This document shows positions 5,620 through 6,374 of a stretch of DNA of 6,374 bases, in pieces. Every line of letters begins with the position of its first letter. Position 1 is the first letter of the stretch. The notes below the pieces were generated by a model. It saw only the letters and a list, made by a program, of their open reading frames with translations, had not been told where the DNA came from and made no database searches. The position numbers and the translations under genes were made by a program. Origin of the DNA: Alphaproteobacteria bacterium (GTDB lineage Bacteria; Pseudomonadota; Alphaproteobacteria; UBA2136; JALTLI01); contig JALTLI010000065.1 of the NCBI GenBank assembly GCA_027005635.1, positions 1 to 6,374 on the forward strand, written 5' to 3'.

Positions 5620-6374
5620 ATGTTAATTACTGAAAATCAACAGGATTTTCCTATATTAATAACGTCTCAAGATAGTATTGGTCTGGAAATAATAAGAAGA
5701 TGTCTGAATATATCAGATATTACAAACATGCGCACAATAGAAACTGATAACTATAATGAAGCCCTAAGTCAGCACCTTTCTCAACAGGAACATTATGCAG
5801 CAATTATTGTTTATGTTACAAGGTTTTCTGGTGAGGTCATGGCAATAATAAATGCAACACTGCGCAATGGTAATGGTCCTGCTATTATTGTTACTGATTG
5901 CCCTGAAACAATTAATTCTTGCAAAGAACAAGGTCATTTATTTATTCTACCAGATAAAAAACTAACTCCAGAACTATTAACAACTATGCTTCCAGCTGCA
6001 TGGCAAAATTTTAAACTTAATAGTACTGTTTCTAATTTAAAAAGCGTTTGCTCTACCGTAGAAGAGCGTTTTAACGATATTGCTAATAATTTTTCTGATT
6101 GGGTATGGGAAATAGATAAAGATCTAAAAATTATATTTTCATCTAGCCGTAAACGCCCTACACCTGATGCAAATAGCGGTGAACAAATAACATCTTGTTT
6201 TATGGAAGAAGAAAAAACTAGGATTGAAGATGATTTTGCTGAATTAATAAAAAATCCAAAGCCATTTTATGATGTAGAATATTGGAGCAATGATAATCAA
6301 AATTCACAAGTATGTTGGTCTATTACTGGTATTCCTGTTACAAATAAATCTGGTGATGTTACAGGCTTTAGGGG
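5620..6374 (+). CDS. PAS-domain sensor protein with pseudo-receiver N-terminus, 3' end outside window
   Basis: The frame stays open from ATG 5620 to the window end, giving 251 full codons. Residues about 10-130 follow a receiver-like alternating pattern: FPILITSQD as strand 1, AAIIVYV (60-66) as strand 3, PAIIVTD as strand 4 and LFILPDKK as strand 5. The phospho-acceptor Asp expected at the end of strand 3 appears to be absent (Tyr/Val there). After a helical linker, a PAS domain starts near 155 with NNFSDWVWEIDKDLKIIFSS (156-175) and ends with CWSITGIPVTNKSGDVTGFRG, a form common in alphaproteobacterial histidine kinases and cyclases. The output domain is missing, so histidine kinase or GGDEF/EAL are both possible. 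No transmembrane segment is seen, so it is probably cytoplasmic. GGGG (5605-5608) lies 11 bases before the ATG. The gene runs in the same direction as the degenerate GGDEF gene. Confidence 0.8.
   Translation, partial: MLITENQQDFPILITSQDSIGLEIIRRCLNISDITNMRTIETDNYNEALSQHLSQQEHYAAIIVYVTRFSGEVMAIINATLRNGNGPAIIVTDCPETINSCKEQGHLFILPDKKLTPELLTTMLPAAWQNFKLNSTVSNLKSVCSTVEERFNDIANNFSDWVWEIDKDLKIIFSSSRKRPTPDANSGEQITSCFMEEEKTRIEDDFAELIKNPKPFYDVEYWSNDNQNSQVCWSITGIPVTNKSGDVTGFR

Noticed and set aside
5600..5626. Eight-codon mini frame overlapping the PAS gene start
   Set aside because: The purine run AGAAGG (5591-5596) is only 3 bases from its ATG, and nothing indicates a leader-peptide mechanism.
1..6374. 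Possible recoding of TGA as Trp, since no gene ends in TGA
   Set aside because: Seven stops is too few to judge, all recognised Trp positions use TGG, and genes read through at normal lengths with the standard code.
1..6374. CRISPR array, prophage or defence system
   Set aside because: No regularly spaced direct repeats, integrase, transposase or nuclease-like genes are visible; the window is a flagellar and signalling locus.

Overview
The window is AT-rich chromosomal DNA (about a third G+C by eye) from a flagellated Gram-negative bacterium. Three things point to an Alphaproteobacterium with a reduced or AT-drifted genome: the gene order flgF-flgG-flgA-flgH, a short FlgA, and a PAS domain of the 'W-WE-D ... 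GxPxxxxxGxxxGFRG' style. The class is an inference from layout and motifs; no ribosomal marker is present. All complete genes stop with TAA or TAG and use TGG for Trp, so the standard bacterial code fits.

Layout. Positions 1-360 hold the 3' end of a GNAT acetyltransferase. Positions 361-600 contain no gene but hold a nested inverted-repeat element (about 404-540) and a hairpin terminator (555-584) that ends only 16 bases before the next gene. flhB (601-1674, +) follows: the export-gate/specificity-switch protein of the flagellar type III apparatus, with its NPTH self-cleavage site. A strong bidirectional terminator (1675-1705) separates it from a convergent minus-strand operon. Read in its own direction, that operon is flgF (proximal rod), flgG (distal rod), flgA (P-ring chaperone) and flgH (L-ring lipoprotein). 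It starts from a near-consensus sigma-54 promoter at 4613-4628, with a perfect 16-bp palindrome just upstream.

Divergent from flgF, on the plus strand, lie two signalling genes. The first (4766-5491) encodes a GGDEF-fold protein whose active-site signature has become SDKTF while the RxxD inhibitory-site motif is kept, so it looks like a c-di-GMP-binding or scaffolding pseudo-enzyme rather than a diguanylate cyclase. The second (5620 to the window end) encodes a protein with a receiver-like N-terminus apparently lacking the phospho-acceptor Asp, followed by a PAS domain; its output domain is outside the window.

Functionally, FlhB exports rod and hook subunits, FlgF and FlgG build the rod, and FlgA and FlgH help make the P and L rings around it. 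The two divergent genes could couple a cytoplasmic signal to motility, but this rests only on proximity. I see no defence system, CRISPR, tRNA, rRNA or transposase. The points most worth a second look are the degenerate GGDEF protein, the G8 tract that forms the flgA ribosome-binding site, and the flhB start, which has no Shine-Dalgarno and sits against a terminator.
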